Shown here piece after piece: positions 21,005 to 36,000 of a DNA stretch of 64,000 nt; position 1 is the first letter of the stretch; each line of letters starts with the position of its first letter. The translations under genes were made by a program, and so were the position numbers. The DNA is from Oegoconia quadripuncta. Its lineage: Eukaryota > Arthropoda > Insecta > Lepidoptera > Autostichidae. A model generated the notes under the pieces. That model was not told where the DNA came from, searched no databases, and saw only the letters and a list, made by a program, of their open reading frames with translations. The stretch spans positions 28,034,278 through 28,098,277 of the forward strand of contig OX438744.1 of NCBI GenBank assembly GCA_949316235.1, given 5' to 3'.

Positions 21005-24000
21005 TTGGAATATATATATAGGATATAATATATATCTACAAAATTCTTTGTTGCACTTATGTTATATTTCATTTATATAGTAACATATACATATAAGTTG
21101 ATAGATACCTGTATACATAAATACATACCTCTATATTAATTAGGTTAGATTCTGAATAGCATTGTATAAATTGTGCACAGCATTTGATCAGTTGATTAAT
21201 TAATATTGATTATTCCTACCCTCTCCTACCTACCTACATAGAAGAGAGATTGGAATTCTCATTGGTAATAGGTGCATACATACCTAATTATATCTCTAAC
21301 TTTCTAAACATGTCATGAAAAACCTGATAAAAGGTCAAGCTTATTGAAAAATGCTTTATTTTGTAGGTACACTTAAAATAGTCAGATTTTACATTTTTAA
21401 AGCAACTGCTTGTTCAAAAGGCAATTTTCCCCTGAGAAGAACAAGCAAGAAACTCGAGAGGTTGCTCTTTTTTTTAAAAAAAGGTGTTTATATTACAAAA
21501 TTATTAATTATTATTTTATATTTTAATATTTCATTATTAATTGCGAAATAACCTGGTTATGCGAACGGGCTGGTTATGTCCATGAATGTTTTATAATCTG
21601 ATATTTTATAATATGCTTTCTTAATAAGTTTATATTTTATAGTATCTTTAAATTTATTGAAAGGAAGATTTTGTATATCAACAGGAACTTTATTGAAAAA
21701 GCGTATACATAACCCTTTGAATGAATTACTGAATTTGCGGAGACGACTTATGTGACCTATAAAAAAGGACAACCTTTAAGTTTCTTAGGATTCTTCTCAA
21801 AGGAGCACTTTAAATTCCTAACGTCGCGTTACTTCAAAACTGTAAATTTTACCCATGACAATAAAGCATTATGATTGATTAATTAAATTCATCGTCGGTG
21901 GCTCAGCGGTTAAGACGCGGTCTCCCAATTTAGGAGGTCTGGGTTCGATTCCCACGAAGGCCATGTACCAATGAGTTTTTAAATTTAAATTGATTACTTA
22001 TGTGCATTTATCCGACTGCTCTTAAACGGTGAAGGAAATCATCGTGAGGTAACCTGCATGCCTGAGACATAAAAATTTAAAGGCTTGTGAAGTCCACAAC
22101 CCGCATTGGGCCAGCGTGGTGGACTATATGGCCCATACTCTCTCATATACGAGGGAAGGCCTATATCCCTGCAGTGGGATGTTTACGGGCTGATGATGAA
22201 TTAAATTCATACAACGAACGCAAGTGCATAAAATTATATGAAACCAAATGAGCTGGTCTACAAGAACCTTTTAATGATGGAAACAACCCTCGCCCTCCGC
22301 CAGCCCCAGTATGTCGTTATCCTGGGCAGTGGGACTGAATTTAGCAACATAACAATTTAGCAATATATTGTCTGTGGTAGATACTAAGGCCCGTATTAAT
22401 AAACCGTTCTCAAGATTGAGAATAGTTTTGTGACCGGTGTCAAGTAAACGTGTTGATTAATAAACCTTACTTGAGAACAGAAACGCACGTGCATACTCAA
22501 GCAGTACTCACTTGAGACGTGCGCCGAGTTTCACGTATTAATAAACGAAACTCAAGACTATCATTCATTAGCCGCTGAGACGAATACTTGAGAAGTGATC
22601 TCAGCTGAGTAGACCTCAAGATTGGTTTATATATTAGCACGGAGCATGAGATAGTGTCAACTTCTTAAGACGCATCTCGGGTGATACAGCCTCAAGACTT
22701 GTATTGAGATTGGTTTATTAATACGGGCCTAAGAGCTATTGCTTTTGAATTCAAAATTTATAGTGCCATTTGTTTGCATGCTTCAGAGAGACACCAGGTA
22801 AATTACGACATGTACATTTGCACGTGGTTAAATTTTATTGTGCAATATATCTAAGGTTTAATGGACCAATCAAGAGATACGCTGAGTCATCCCATTGTCT
22901 CAGCCATTTACTCTGGTTAGGGTTGTCAGTTGTGATTTTGAAATTGAAATTGACACTTTTATGGTACATTTATTAAGTATAATACAATATTCACCACAAT
23001 TTATCAGTTACTACTACTGATATGCCGTCAGTGAATAAAGTATAATGTTTAACCCCTCAAATCGTCACTTTCAACAGACGGATTGATATTTGAAGGGCTC
23101 TTAAAGTCAATAAACGTTTGAGTATTCGGACGTAACACGTTTATATAAATTAAGAACAGTAGGGGTCCTAGTATGTTATCCTGTGGAACACCCATTGAAG
23201 CTTGTTTTACTATGATAAAATAATTTTTATCATCACAATCAGGATTATGGAGGCTCTGACCGAGCAGATCCAGTGGATCGATGTGATTCATCATTTGGCA
23301 TTCTTCTCCGGTTTTGTAAAGCCCGTGAACCTGTTGCTCGGTAGTTGGTAGATTACGAGGAAGTAGACTGAGCCTATTCCACCCCACAAATGATAGGAAA
23401 CCCGTAGTCATGTACTATCTTCCAAAATAAAATGAAATCATTACGTTTTCAGCTCGCATGTGGATGTACAAAGACGTAGCCACAACGACTTGGACGCAGT
23501 ACGTCGCGTGGGTGTCCCTGCCCGTCTGTTTGATACTGTTCGCTGCTGGCTGGGTGCACATCATAGCTGCTCAAAGTATAGGTAATATGTTATAAAGACT
23601 GTCAAAGATGTAGCCATGATGAACTAGCGCCAGTACGTCTGTATCGCTGCCCATACATGTCACATGAAGCTATTAACTGCTGGCTGGTTGCACATCATAG
23701 CTGATCAAAGTACAGATAATATTCTAGAACGACTGTCAAACACGTAGTCCTTACCCCTCTATCTGATCCTCTTCGATTCTAGCTCACTGTTCTCCGTAGT
23801 AGTCATTGTTTTTAAGTCGCCTATGTAAGCCACTGACTTGGCTTCAAACGAAAATAGACTTATTTATTTATTTAAAACACATCAGGTTCTGGAATACCTG
23901 AAATGAAGACCATACTTCGCGGTGTCCATCTAAAGGAATATCTCACGTTCCGAGCGCTGGTGTCCAAGATCGTGGGGCTCACGGCTACCCTCGGCTCTGG

Positions 24001-27000
24001 GCTGCCCCTGGGGAAGGAGGTTAGTTGGAATATCTTTCATCAGAATATCTATGTGATTTAACTGCGTAGGCAATATCTTTTAATCGGATACATTAGTAGT
24101 TACGTAATGAGTAGTAGTAATAACCCTTGTCGACGTATGATGTTAAAAATGACTGACGCATTTTTTCAATAAGGCTCCTGTTGATATATAAAATTTTCCT
24201 TTCAATAAATACGATAAAACAAAAACTTTTTAACTGAGTCAATACGCTGTAGGTTTGGCTCAATCAATTTTGGGTAAACCTGGATCAATAGCGGCCAGAT
24301 TGTTATATAATATGGTTGTATCTTCTCATCAGTGAATCTTGGTCAGGGTACGACGGGACTGTCATGTCTAGAAGGACTCAAGTCCCTAAATGAAATAAAG
24401 ATTTAAAAAAAAAACTTTTTAAGAAAGCGTGTTATAAAATATGAGACTATCTGAATTACTATCATTCATGGACAACCAGAGGGCCTATTACGTAAATTTA
24501 AACGTTTCAATCGGCCATCGGCCATCGTTTACGATCATCGACCACTCGTATAAAAGTTACTGCATTACGTATGTCGTCGTTTGACACTCGTATACAATGA
24601 ATGAATGATATTGTAATTGTCCAAAAGTATTGCTACTCGACACTAGACGGCGCTATTGTGTACTTTTTTCGTTAACACCTTGGGCTAAAAGAGCGCAATA
24701 GAAAGGGATGCCCTTATACCCAGAATAACGTTATCTCACTCTATTTTTGCATTACATAATTTCTAACCTACCAAATTTGTACATGCAGTGCTGCCAATTA
24801 CGAAAAAATTCCTCGATTTGTGGGAAAATAGAGAGTGAGGAATAATTTAAATCGGGAATTTATCGGGGAATCAAGGCCAATAAAATTTGTAAAAGAACCC
24901 ATAGTATTTTTATTGCTAATCGTGTTACTACATTTTTTACGTAATAAGAACAACAAGTTTTCAAGTTAAAGTAAAACATTAAACAACATTTTACATGAAA
25001 CAATATTGTACTTCTTTAATTATCATTTCGGAGAAATTTCTGGAAAATTACGTAGGAACCATTAAAAATATTGTTTAATACATGCTTCGATCATCTACAT
25101 GACTCATACATCATCATGTAATAAAAATAATTTTATAATAGTAGGTTATTTGTCGAAATATTCACTTTTTGGAAAAGGTATTTGTTCTACAAATTATTAG
25201 TAGGAGTACTAGCTTAACTATTAAACGTAAAACACGTTTTTGAAATAATATTTTTTTGCAATAACAAAAGAATCATAAGAATTCTTAGTACCTATAGTGA
25301 ATACGAATACGATTGGGGTAAACCCCGACTCACCTTTATCGATAACGTTTGAATCGTATACGATGTGCATAGGTAATGCCGATGTCATTACTTTTGTATG
25401 AGAGATCATTCATTCATCGTCAATCGTATCGATGACACTCGCATTCGTAATCGTTTGAAATGCGTAATAAGATTTCGCGAGTTTGACGTCGATGATCGTA
25501 ATAATCGTTTACGATGGACTCATCGATTGACTTACGTAATAGATCCTCTGATCGTTCGCATGCCAGGCTACTTCATACTTGTCAGTGAAATAAATTATTC
25601 CTTTTTGCTATATAAAAACAAAACCTTTTATTATAAGGGGAAGATTTCCATTTCAATGGTAGCTTTAAGGATTGAACCGCCCAAAATCGTCAAAACAATC
25701 GATTTCAGTAAGGTTTCACTGTCTATCTCCTGAGTGGATCATCATCTTCTTGGTCTAGTTATAATTTATTTGAAGTCGACGGAATAAATCGTTTCCTTCC
25801 ATTCGCCCATGTCAGCCGTTACCTCATCATTCACGCCCTTTTCATTCATATCACCCCTCACATAATCCATCCATCTTTGTGATTAAAATTATACACTTTT
25901 TTTTTACGCGGGGAAATGCGTTTTACATACCGCTCGCCTGGGGAACGGCGAGACGGTTATGTGGGCTTCCCCTCCCTACCGGGAGGGATACCCACCAAAA
26001 CCCCACGCGACTTTCCTCGGCAGTAGGGAAGATCTGGGAACGCATAAGCGGCTCCCCGCCCCGCCTCCCCTCACAAGAGGAGGCCCGTTCCCGGGGGGCG
26101 GCTAGCGCGCCCTCCGTAGGGGGCCCTGTCGCGCCTCATACCGCCCGCTGATCGCTCATCGCGCCTACGCCTATACACCTACGCACGTACAACATGGAAT
26201 CCAATGAAAAATTGAATCGTTTCCGTGGTCTTCGTCTTCCTTTCCAACCATCGACATTCATATCCATCACTCTCTTAGCAATATACATTTCATCCCTCCT
26301 CATAAATCAAAATCAAAAATCAAAAAATGCTTTATTTTGTAGGTACACAGGGTACACTTAAAATAGTCAGATTTTACATTTTTAAAGCTACTGCTTGTTC
26401 AAAAGGCAATTTTCCCCTGAGAAGAACAAGCAAGAAACTCGAGAGGTCGCTCTTTTAAAAAAAGGTTTTTATATTACAAAATTATTATTTTATATTATAA
26501 TATTTCATTGTTATTTGTGAAATAGCCTGGTAAATAACATGTCCGTACCAAGCCAAACGATTTCCTTTCAAACTTTTCTGTCACGGGTGCCACTTTTAGG
26601 CCCGTATTAATAAATCGTTCTTCAGATTGAGATCGCGTCTCAGTCTCAAGATCATTTTGTCTGATGCTGTTTTAATATGCAGCAGATTCTCAAGCGTCAA
26701 CTTGAGGTCATGTCAGTCTTGAGAACGGTTTATTAATACGGGCCTGAAATTCCCTCTTACATACTCATTTGACTTGACTGATAGGCCACCCGATAAAAAG
26801 CAAGAGCGCTTGTATCACAACACGAGTACCACAATCGTCATTTCAGGGTCCATCAGTGCACATAGCGTCCATGGTGGCTGCGTTACTATCCAAGATGGTG
26901 ACCAGCTTCCACGGGATATATGAGAACGAGTCCCGAGCCACGGAGATGTTAGCCGCGGCTTGTGCTGTGGGTGTTGCTGCTTGCTTCGCAGCGCCGGTTG

Positions 27001-30000
27001 GAGGTAAGCGTCATCAAGATTAGAATATTCATACAATATACTTTATTGCACAAAATGTTATCACTGTAGTAGGTACTTAATACGAGTATTTCAGATTATA
27101 CAATATTCATTGAAAAAACAGCTTATCCAATTCTAACTAATATTTAGAATTAGAATTCGCATTATAAATGCGAAAGTTTGGATGTTTGTTTGTAGCTCAA
27201 TCACGGCGAAACAGATGAATGGATTTGGATGAAATTTGGTATATAGGTAGAACATACCCTGAATTACATAGGATATTTTTTATTTCAATAAAGTGAGCAG
27301 TTCCCGCAGTTGAACAAAGTTAATCCGCGCAGGCGAAGCCGCGGGCGGAATGCTAGTCTCTTATAAAAGGGTGTCCCAAATTGAAATTCGAATTAATGCT
27401 AAGAAAAAATAAACATTTTAATTAAAAATTTATTACATAGTTAAAAAATAGATTTTTTTGTCATACTTCTTCTAATTTAACAGCTACGCTCTTGTCGGTG
27501 GAGTACCCGCCATTCCATTTTTTGTCATTAAAAGTGGAAAATTATTCAGTCAAATTAGTCCATGATGAAGAGTGGCTTCAACAAAACTGAGCCATGTGAT
27601 GGAAACCATTGGATGGCATTATGGGCATAACATAATCGGTAATATTAAAATTAAATTTTCTGAAATTGTATAAATATATGTGATTTGGTTGTAATAAATA
27701 AATAAAATAAATATTTTTATTTAATGAATACATCCGTCATAAGTAAAATATTAAGTCTAAAAACTATAACGATTTTAATGAAATTTTCACTTTTGTATGT
27801 CAAGATGTTCACCTATTAAAATGATGAACTATAACGAGTTTACAGATAGTTCTATTAATTTGGCTGAGGACTCCTCAGATTTAGTTTTTTAGTTCGGCCA
27901 TTGTATTCGGCTTGTTGGCATAGACCTTGGATTTGAGATCTAACCGGTCAGTTAATCTTCGATCTTCGTGAAATCAAAGGTAGAAAGAATCCTACCTGTC
28001 ATTCTGTCCCTCCATTGTATCTTATCAGCCAAATGGGTAATTTGCTTGGCATAATAAAATTAATTTACAAAAACCGTTAGAACTTTCACTGCGGATTACA
28101 TGTACAGATCCCACCTCTGCTCTCCTCCCACTGTAACTCCTGTAAGCCAGGATCAACAGTGGTACTCTGCACGGCGCCTACTGAAGGTAGACGGTGCCCT
28201 ACGTGACTGTATTAATCAAATCATTTTATTTCATAGGATAAAATTATCACTTGAAAACGTCACTATACATTTAAATTGACTGCTCATTCACAAAGCTGAC
28301 TTCCCAGAGAAGAACGAGCAAGAAACTCTAGGGTTGCTCTTTTAAACAGATTATGGGTTACAATTTGTGATTTGATAATTATATGAATAATAAGACAGCT
28401 ATATCCATGCTTGCTTATTATTCAAATAGTCAGTGATTGCTACTTTGGACCCTAGACTAATTAAAGAAAGAATTTAAGGGTGGAAAAGTAGGAAAGAAAG
28501 AAAGTCCCACCTCCCCCCCAGCAAATGGGAGTGTAGCTAATGTGACGCAAGAGCGGCTAACCCTATGGGTAGAGAGTCAAGTGAAGCTCGACTCCCTAAT
28601 TTAATGCACCACGGACAGCGCCAGATCGCAGTGAGCGTTGATGGTGGGGTAGCCAGAAGGATACCGTAGGTAAAAGTGCCAATACCTTACATGTATAGAC
28701 AACGTCATAGTTATTCATACAGAGCTGTTTTATATGATAGCGTTATAACTATTTAAGCTATTCTAACTGCAGTTGCAATTTAGAGAGCAGAGCTAAAAAA
28801 TTATAATCTTGCAAACCCTACTTTATAAAGCATGGCATACTTACACTAACATCCATTTATATACTGGAGGCATGCAAAATTGTTAGGACCCACGAATACC
28901 TGTATTCTCCAGTGGAAACAATAAAACGAAATAATCGCACCCAAAACCAACTTAAAAAACCCTTTTCAAAACTAAAATTACCTACATCTGGACCCCATTA
29001 TACAGTAATTAAAATTTTCAACGCCATTCCTAATGAAATTAAAAATATAGCATCAAACAAATCATTCACCCAAAGACTAAAAAGCTTCCTTGTTAAAAAA
29101 GCTACTATAACCTAAATGATTTCTTTCAAGATAACAAAGTATTTATATGATATTTAAGGATCTTATGATTCCTCAACACCTGCTTTAAGAAATTTATATG
29201 TAAAAAATCTTAATATATATTATAATAACTATAGTTAAGTATAGAAAATAATAAACTGTCCGGCCCTCTCCTAATGCCAGATAATATTGCCATGCCCCAA
29301 CGGGGCGTCACAAATATTTATTTAAAACCTAGTTTTACTCGTAAGAATGTACTTTATATTTGTGATACTGCAATAAACATACTGAATACAATACAAATAC
29401 TCTTTATTGCCCAAAATAATTTACAATAATTTTTGATGATAACTATACTTATTATATATTTTCAGGTGTATTATTTTCAATCGAAGTAACGACAACGTAC
29501 TTTGCTGTCAGAAATTATTGGAGGGGATTTTTCGCTGCGTGCTGCAGTGCTATTGTAAGTTAGTTTAATATATATATACTTTATAACTTCAAACTTGACT
29601 TCAATCACACCTGATGTTAAGTGAAGATGAGGCCGAAGGTGGAAGCGTACTGAACCAGAAACCCAACATGTTTGGGGGACTGCCTATCTTACACCTGACA
29701 ACCGATAGCCAGCTATTAACATTGCTGTTTGGCGGCAAATTTAGATAAGATGGTGGTAGCTAGCCAGGCGGACATTTAAAATGTCCTACCACCAACAATG
29801 GTGAATGTGCAAGTGAAATGTTTTTGGGTAATAAGTGGACCCCCAACAGATGTTCCGGTTGCTGTCAGTATGGGCGGGCGCGACGCCGACGGTGAAGCCT
29901 CTGTTCCCCACCAGCCTGCCGCAGGAGTACCCCTTCGATCCTCAGGAGTTCGCGGTCTACGTCCTGCTCGGGTGAGTTATTGGGGTTTTCGATGATCCAA

Positions 30001-33000
30001 ACATGTGTATTTTTTCCCGACTGCCCAAGGAAGGAGGGTAATGTTTTTCGAGATATGTATGTCCGTTCCTTTGGTGCATCCTGTAGCCTAAACGGCTTGA
30101 CCGATTTCGAAGTACATGGTGTCGTTGGTTGGTTGGTTTCTAACCATGCTCAAGCACAAATCTATGCTTGAGCAACATAAGAAAGCTTGAGCCTTCTTTT
30201 GAGTGACTTTGAAGTCACAACGAGCTATGGACGATGCTCGGCGTTTCACTATGTGATAGAATTAGAAATGAGGACCTTTAAATGAGATTTAAATGTAGAA
30301 TACTTCTGTATACGGTTCCATCATCAGCCCGTAAACATTCCACTGCAGGGATATAGGACTTCCCTCGTATAATGAGGGAGTATGGGCCATAGACCGCCAC
30401 GCTGGCCCAATGCGGGTTGGGCACTTCACATGCCTTCGAATTTTTATTTCTCAGGTATGCAGGTTTCCTCACGATGTTTTCCTTTACCGTTTAAGAGCAG
30501 TCGGATAAATTCACATAAGTAATTATAAATTTAGAAACTCATTGGTACATGGCCTGCCTGGGAATCCAACTCGGAGCTCCAAAATTGGGAGACCGCGTCT
30601 TAACCGCTGAGCCACAGTCCATGCCATTTGGGATAAAGATAAAGGTCATGACGCTAACATTCATTATGTCGTCAAAGTATATCTAGTCGTCATATTATTT
30701 GGGTCTATCTCCGGAGCAACATCAAATCGTAATCAAATATATGGGACCATTCCCAATACTATTTTTTTTTGACACTGTTTTAATATGCAACAGATTCTCA
30801 AGGGTCATCTCAATTGTGAGAACGGTTTATTCATACGGGCCTTAGACGGGGTTTAAGCTCGAGTCTTACTGAAATATTACAGGGTATCCGTTTATGAGCT
30901 GCGATTGTCGTAATTCCAGAATAGTTTGCGGTCTGATGGCAGCTCTGTGGGTGTTCCTGCACAGGCATTACGTCACCGGCGTGAGAAATGGCAAGACTCT
31001 CAGTAGATTCCTGCAAAAGAAGTGAGTTTCAACAATCATATCTGACGACCTGTTTGGTGTAGTGGTTAGCAACTCTGACCACTACACCAAGAGGTTGCGG
31101 GTTCGAGTCCTTCTAGGGGCATATGTTTGTGTGATTAATACCCGAGTTATGGGTGTTTTCATTTATAATAAGTATTTATTTACAAAAACAAATAGGTTCT
31201 TATGTAGTATATCAACCATCTGGTATCCACAACACAATCCTAGAGTTGCTTACTATGGAACTAGATGGCGCTGTATGTATGTCTAAGGATATTTATTTAT
31301 ATAAATATTTTCAAAAAAAATATTAAATATTAACCACAGATTTGTATTATCTCCACCATGTTTTCAACCCGTAATTCCGTCCGAGTGGATATAAAGACTG
31401 GTTTCGCTGACAGGGTCACTGTCCACTACACTATTAGGTCGTCTTATTTTATTATTAATTATTATTTATTTATTAAATTTCATAATTTTAGGCCCGTAAT
31501 ACAGCATGTTACTCAAGCAGAGATCTCCGTTTGAGGACCGTTATAAAGGGACGGCTTTATGTATAGCGGCATATCTCATCAGCGCAATCTCAATTTATCC
31601 ACTGGACGGAATAAAATAAATAAATAAATATTTCGGACACTTACACCAATCATCTAGTCCCAAACTAAGCAAAGCTTGTGCTATGGATACTAGATAATGG
31701 ATAAACATACATAAATATTTATTTAAACATCCATGACTCGGGAATAAATGTTCGTATCCATCACACAAACATTTACCCCTCGCGGGATTCGAACCCGCAA
31801 CCGTTGGTTTCGCGGACAGGGTCACTATCCACCACACCAACCGGTCGTCAACCGGAATGAACCCTGTTAATATTTTGTATGCTTTGTCGCAGTCGGTTCA
31901 TCTACCCGGGAGTGGTGACGTTCGTGGTGATGACCATCTTGTTCCCGCCGGGCCTGGGCAAGTACATGGCAGCCGACCTGGGCACTCCAGGACAGGTATG
32001 TACAAACAAAATACAGGAACAGACAAAACATCAGAAAAATCAGAAAAATGTTTTTACGGAAATTACGGATTTATTTAATGATTTTCTTAATAAACGTGCA
32101 AGTTAATCAAATGTTGTGAGAATTGGATGCTCTATGGCAGGTTCTTAAGCCCATTGTAATAAAAAATAATAGTTGAAATTTCTGTGACTATCTCTAATCC
32201 GAAAAAAATCTCTTCGAATCGAAATTTTTCGAAAAAAAATTCGAATCCGAAAAACATATCGAAAATGTAGACAAGTTAGTATATTCATATTCATTCATTT
32301 ATTCGCATTGAATGGGGTACATACATAGTTGATAGATTAAAGAAATTATAGTTCTCCACATTCAGCTATATAACACAGCATGCAAACATTTAAAATACAG
32401 CAATAACAATAGGAACATGCATTGATTAATCGCTTATTTAAAATTAAAAAAATCGTTAACATGATAAAAATTGTGAGTTTGAAGCCATTCATATAAACTT
32501 TTTTTAAATTTTTGTATAGGTAACTGTCTTAAAAATTGAGGTAGCTTATTATAAATTTGTATTGCCATGTAATAACAATTTTTTTTGTAATTTGTTGATT
32601 TTGGTACTATGTCATGTACAAGCCTATCCCTATCACGAATTGGTCTGGAGTATAGGTCTTTTGCTTTTTTAAACAGTTTAATATTTTGTTTTACAAATAT
32701 TGCTACCTCATAAATATATAGGCACGCTATGGGGAGAACCTGTAAGGATTTGAAGAGTGGCCTGCATGAATCTAGAGGAGCAACGCCACATATTGACCGA
32801 ATGCATTTTTTTTGAGCTACAAATACCCGATGTATGTCAGTACTGTTTCCCCATAATAATAACCCATATCTTATTATTGGTTGCACATATCCGTAGTAAG
32901 CAGTCATTGCGGTAGGCCGCGTAGCAACTTTTGTCAATTTATAAAGGGGGTAAGAGAATCTATTTACCCTGTTGCATACATCGTTTACATGTTGTTTCCA

Positions 33001-36000
33001 TTTTAATTTATTATCAATTAATAATCCTAAAAATTTCGTACTTTCTGTTGAACTTATATAGTTACCGTCATATTTAATGTTAAGCTTATTGTTTAAGTTA
33101 TTGTAATTTATAAAATTTGCCTTATCTATGTTAATCTGTAAGTTATTATTTTTTAGCCATTCGATTATACTGGCGACAGCGTCATTTATGTTTAATTCAT
33201 GTTCATTTATTGTTGCGTTGCACTTTGATGTCACTACTATTGATGTATCATCAGCAAATAATATAGTTCTATATTTAATTTTTTCAGGCAAGTCGTTAAT
33301 ATATATTAAAAATAGTAGAGGCCCCAGCACGCTGCCTTGTGGGACACCAAATTTATTTGTTTCGAATGAGGATTTATGTTTTTCCATTACACGTACAGAG
33401 TTTATATTAGTGATCTCTGTACATTGCTTTCGGTCTTCGAGATAACATCTGAGCCATTGCAGAGCAGGACCTCTAATTCCATAATGTTCTAATTTCGAAA
33501 GCAACAAGGAATGAGAAACAAAATCAAATGCTTTTGACATATCAAATAATACTAGAGTAGTTAGTAGTTTCTTATTAGTATTTTGTAATTCTCCCTAACC
33601 AAATTAAAAGCTGCAAGAGTCGTTGATTTTTGCTTTTGGAATCCGTATTGGTCTTCATGTAAGATTCCATGCTTCATGAGGAAGCTTATAAGTTGCTTGG
33701 ACATTACTTTTTCAAAAATCTTTGAAAATATTGAGATTAACGTTATAGGGCGATAATTACTCACATGGAGTTTATTGCCTTTTTTATGTAATGGCTTAAG
33801 GATAGATAATTTTAATTCAGCTGGAAACATTCCACTTTCCAGAGACTGGTTTACTAAATGGGTCAAGATAGGCGCAATTTCATCTTTACATTCCTTTAAA
33901 ACTTTTGTACATATCTCATCTAGTCCTGAGAAGTTCGTGTTTTTTAATGTCGAAATCTCCTTAGTAATATCATTTTCATTTACTGGTTTTAAGAAGATAG
34001 ATTTGTCATTATATTTTTTTGGTTGTTTAAATTTTACATTAGGTTTAGTCTGATTTGTCAAATTAATAAAATATTCATTAAAAGTAGTAGCTATGTCAAT
34101 GGATTTTTTCGTCAGTTTATTTTCAAATTCAATTTCGTCAATGTGATTTGGTGCGGATGTCAATTTAATTTCATCTTGTATTACGCGCCAGCTGGCCTTA
34201 CAACTATTTTTACTATTTTGTATAAACTTATGATTCACGGATTTTTTTGATACATTGATACATTTTTTAAATATTTTTGTATAATTTTGATATTTAAATT
34301 TATTTTCTTTAGTTTTGTATTTATAATATTTATATCGTAGAGTTCTTTTAATGTTACAACTAATTTTTAATCCTTTTGTAATCCATTTTTTTCGAGGCGC
34401 ATTGTTAATTTTGATTTTAATTTCAGGAAAGCACAGCTTGTACAATATACAGAATAGCTCATAAAACTTAGTAAAAGCTGTTTGAAACTCAGTTTCCGCG
34501 TAAACTTCTGAAAAAGATATTGCCCTTAGATGGTTTCTGAAATATATTCAGAAACCATTATCTTGTGTATAACATCTAATAAATGCATAATATGATTGCG
34601 GTATCAACGGTTTGGTTTTTACCGGAATTTTTAAGAGCTGTGCTGAGTCATGGTCAGATAGATATAATGGTAGCACTAGGCTTGAGGCTCTTTTCATATT
34701 GCTTATAATGTGGTCAATGCATGACGCGCCACGAGTTGGTTCATTAATATGTAAGGTTAAGTCAAAGCTGTTTATAATATCTTTTAGCTCCGTACTTATA
34801 TTGTCATTAATTAGAGTATTTATATTCAAGTCCCCCACAATGACAATTTTCTTTTTCTGGTATTTTGATATACATTTTTGAATTATTAATTGTAGTTTAT
34901 AAAAAAAAACATTTAGCTCTTTCCTTTGTTTAGAAGGCGTTCTATATAAACAAATGACGATTATATTTAATTTGAGGATTTCAACTGCACACAATTCAAA
35001 ATTATATGTTTCCGAATATTTATCCAATATATCTATTTTTCTAAATGTGAGGCCTTTTTTTACTAATATACATGCGCCTCCTCTGCCTTTTTTTCTTGTG
35101 TAACTTGATGCTAATTGGAAGTTACCAATAATCACATTTTGTTCATAATTGCTTTTAATAAATGATTCTGTAAAACAAAGTACATCGGGATAATTTTGTT
35201 TATCAAAGTTAGATAGAGTTATTTCTAGTAATTCCTTCTTGGACAAGAGACCTTGTATATTCTGATGTAAAATATTAAACGAATTTTTACACGGGAGTTC
35301 GAAAAAAGGGTTGATTAATATTTTGCGTTTTAGAGGGTGAACTTTTTTTAGGTGTTGACGCGTTATCGTTTATCTTAGCCATTTTGCTAGAGTTATTTGT
35401 TTTGTCTTTATTATTAGTTGATTTAAAGTAATATGGGATAGTACCTTTTTTAGCATAATAGTTAGTTGCAATACACCGTTTTGATTTGGGAATATTTTGC
35501 AACGACATTTTCATAAAAATTGATTTAACGTTGAGAAAATTAGACTTATAATAAATGTCATCTAGTATAAAATTGATGTTTCTACAGAGAAATTGCCTAT
35601 TTCTCACTCCACACTCAACAAATTTCAGATTTGGACAGTTTTTACACAGTAATTGTAATAATCGGTTAATTTCAGATACATTGAGATGCTCGTGATCCGT
35701 ATTTCTTAATAATAATACTGTACAAGGCAAGTGTTTGAGAGCTGCACTTAGATTAATCAGAATTTTTATTGGATTCGTATCGTGTTTGCCTATGGATACA
35801 ATAACAAAATCTTCAGCAGAAATATCATACATTTTACATGACAAGAGTATTTCCTCAGATGATGCTGAGGGCTTTAGAAATGATGTAATATTATATTCGT
35901 CATACGGACTATTTAGACGGGACTTGATTAGAGCAGATGATAATCCGCGACATTCTTCCCCACCCAATATCAGTACACGTTTCAAGTTTTTATTTTTCGA

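Noticed and set aside
25398..25733. 111-codon open frame
   Set aside because: It crosses the right end of an inverted-repeat element and contains no known motif.
30883..31021. Earlier acceptor for ClC-2 exon 8 giving 13 extra residues
   Set aside because: It keeps the frame but adds a stretch absent from the family; the acceptor at 30919 gives the conserved G-I-V-C-G-L join.
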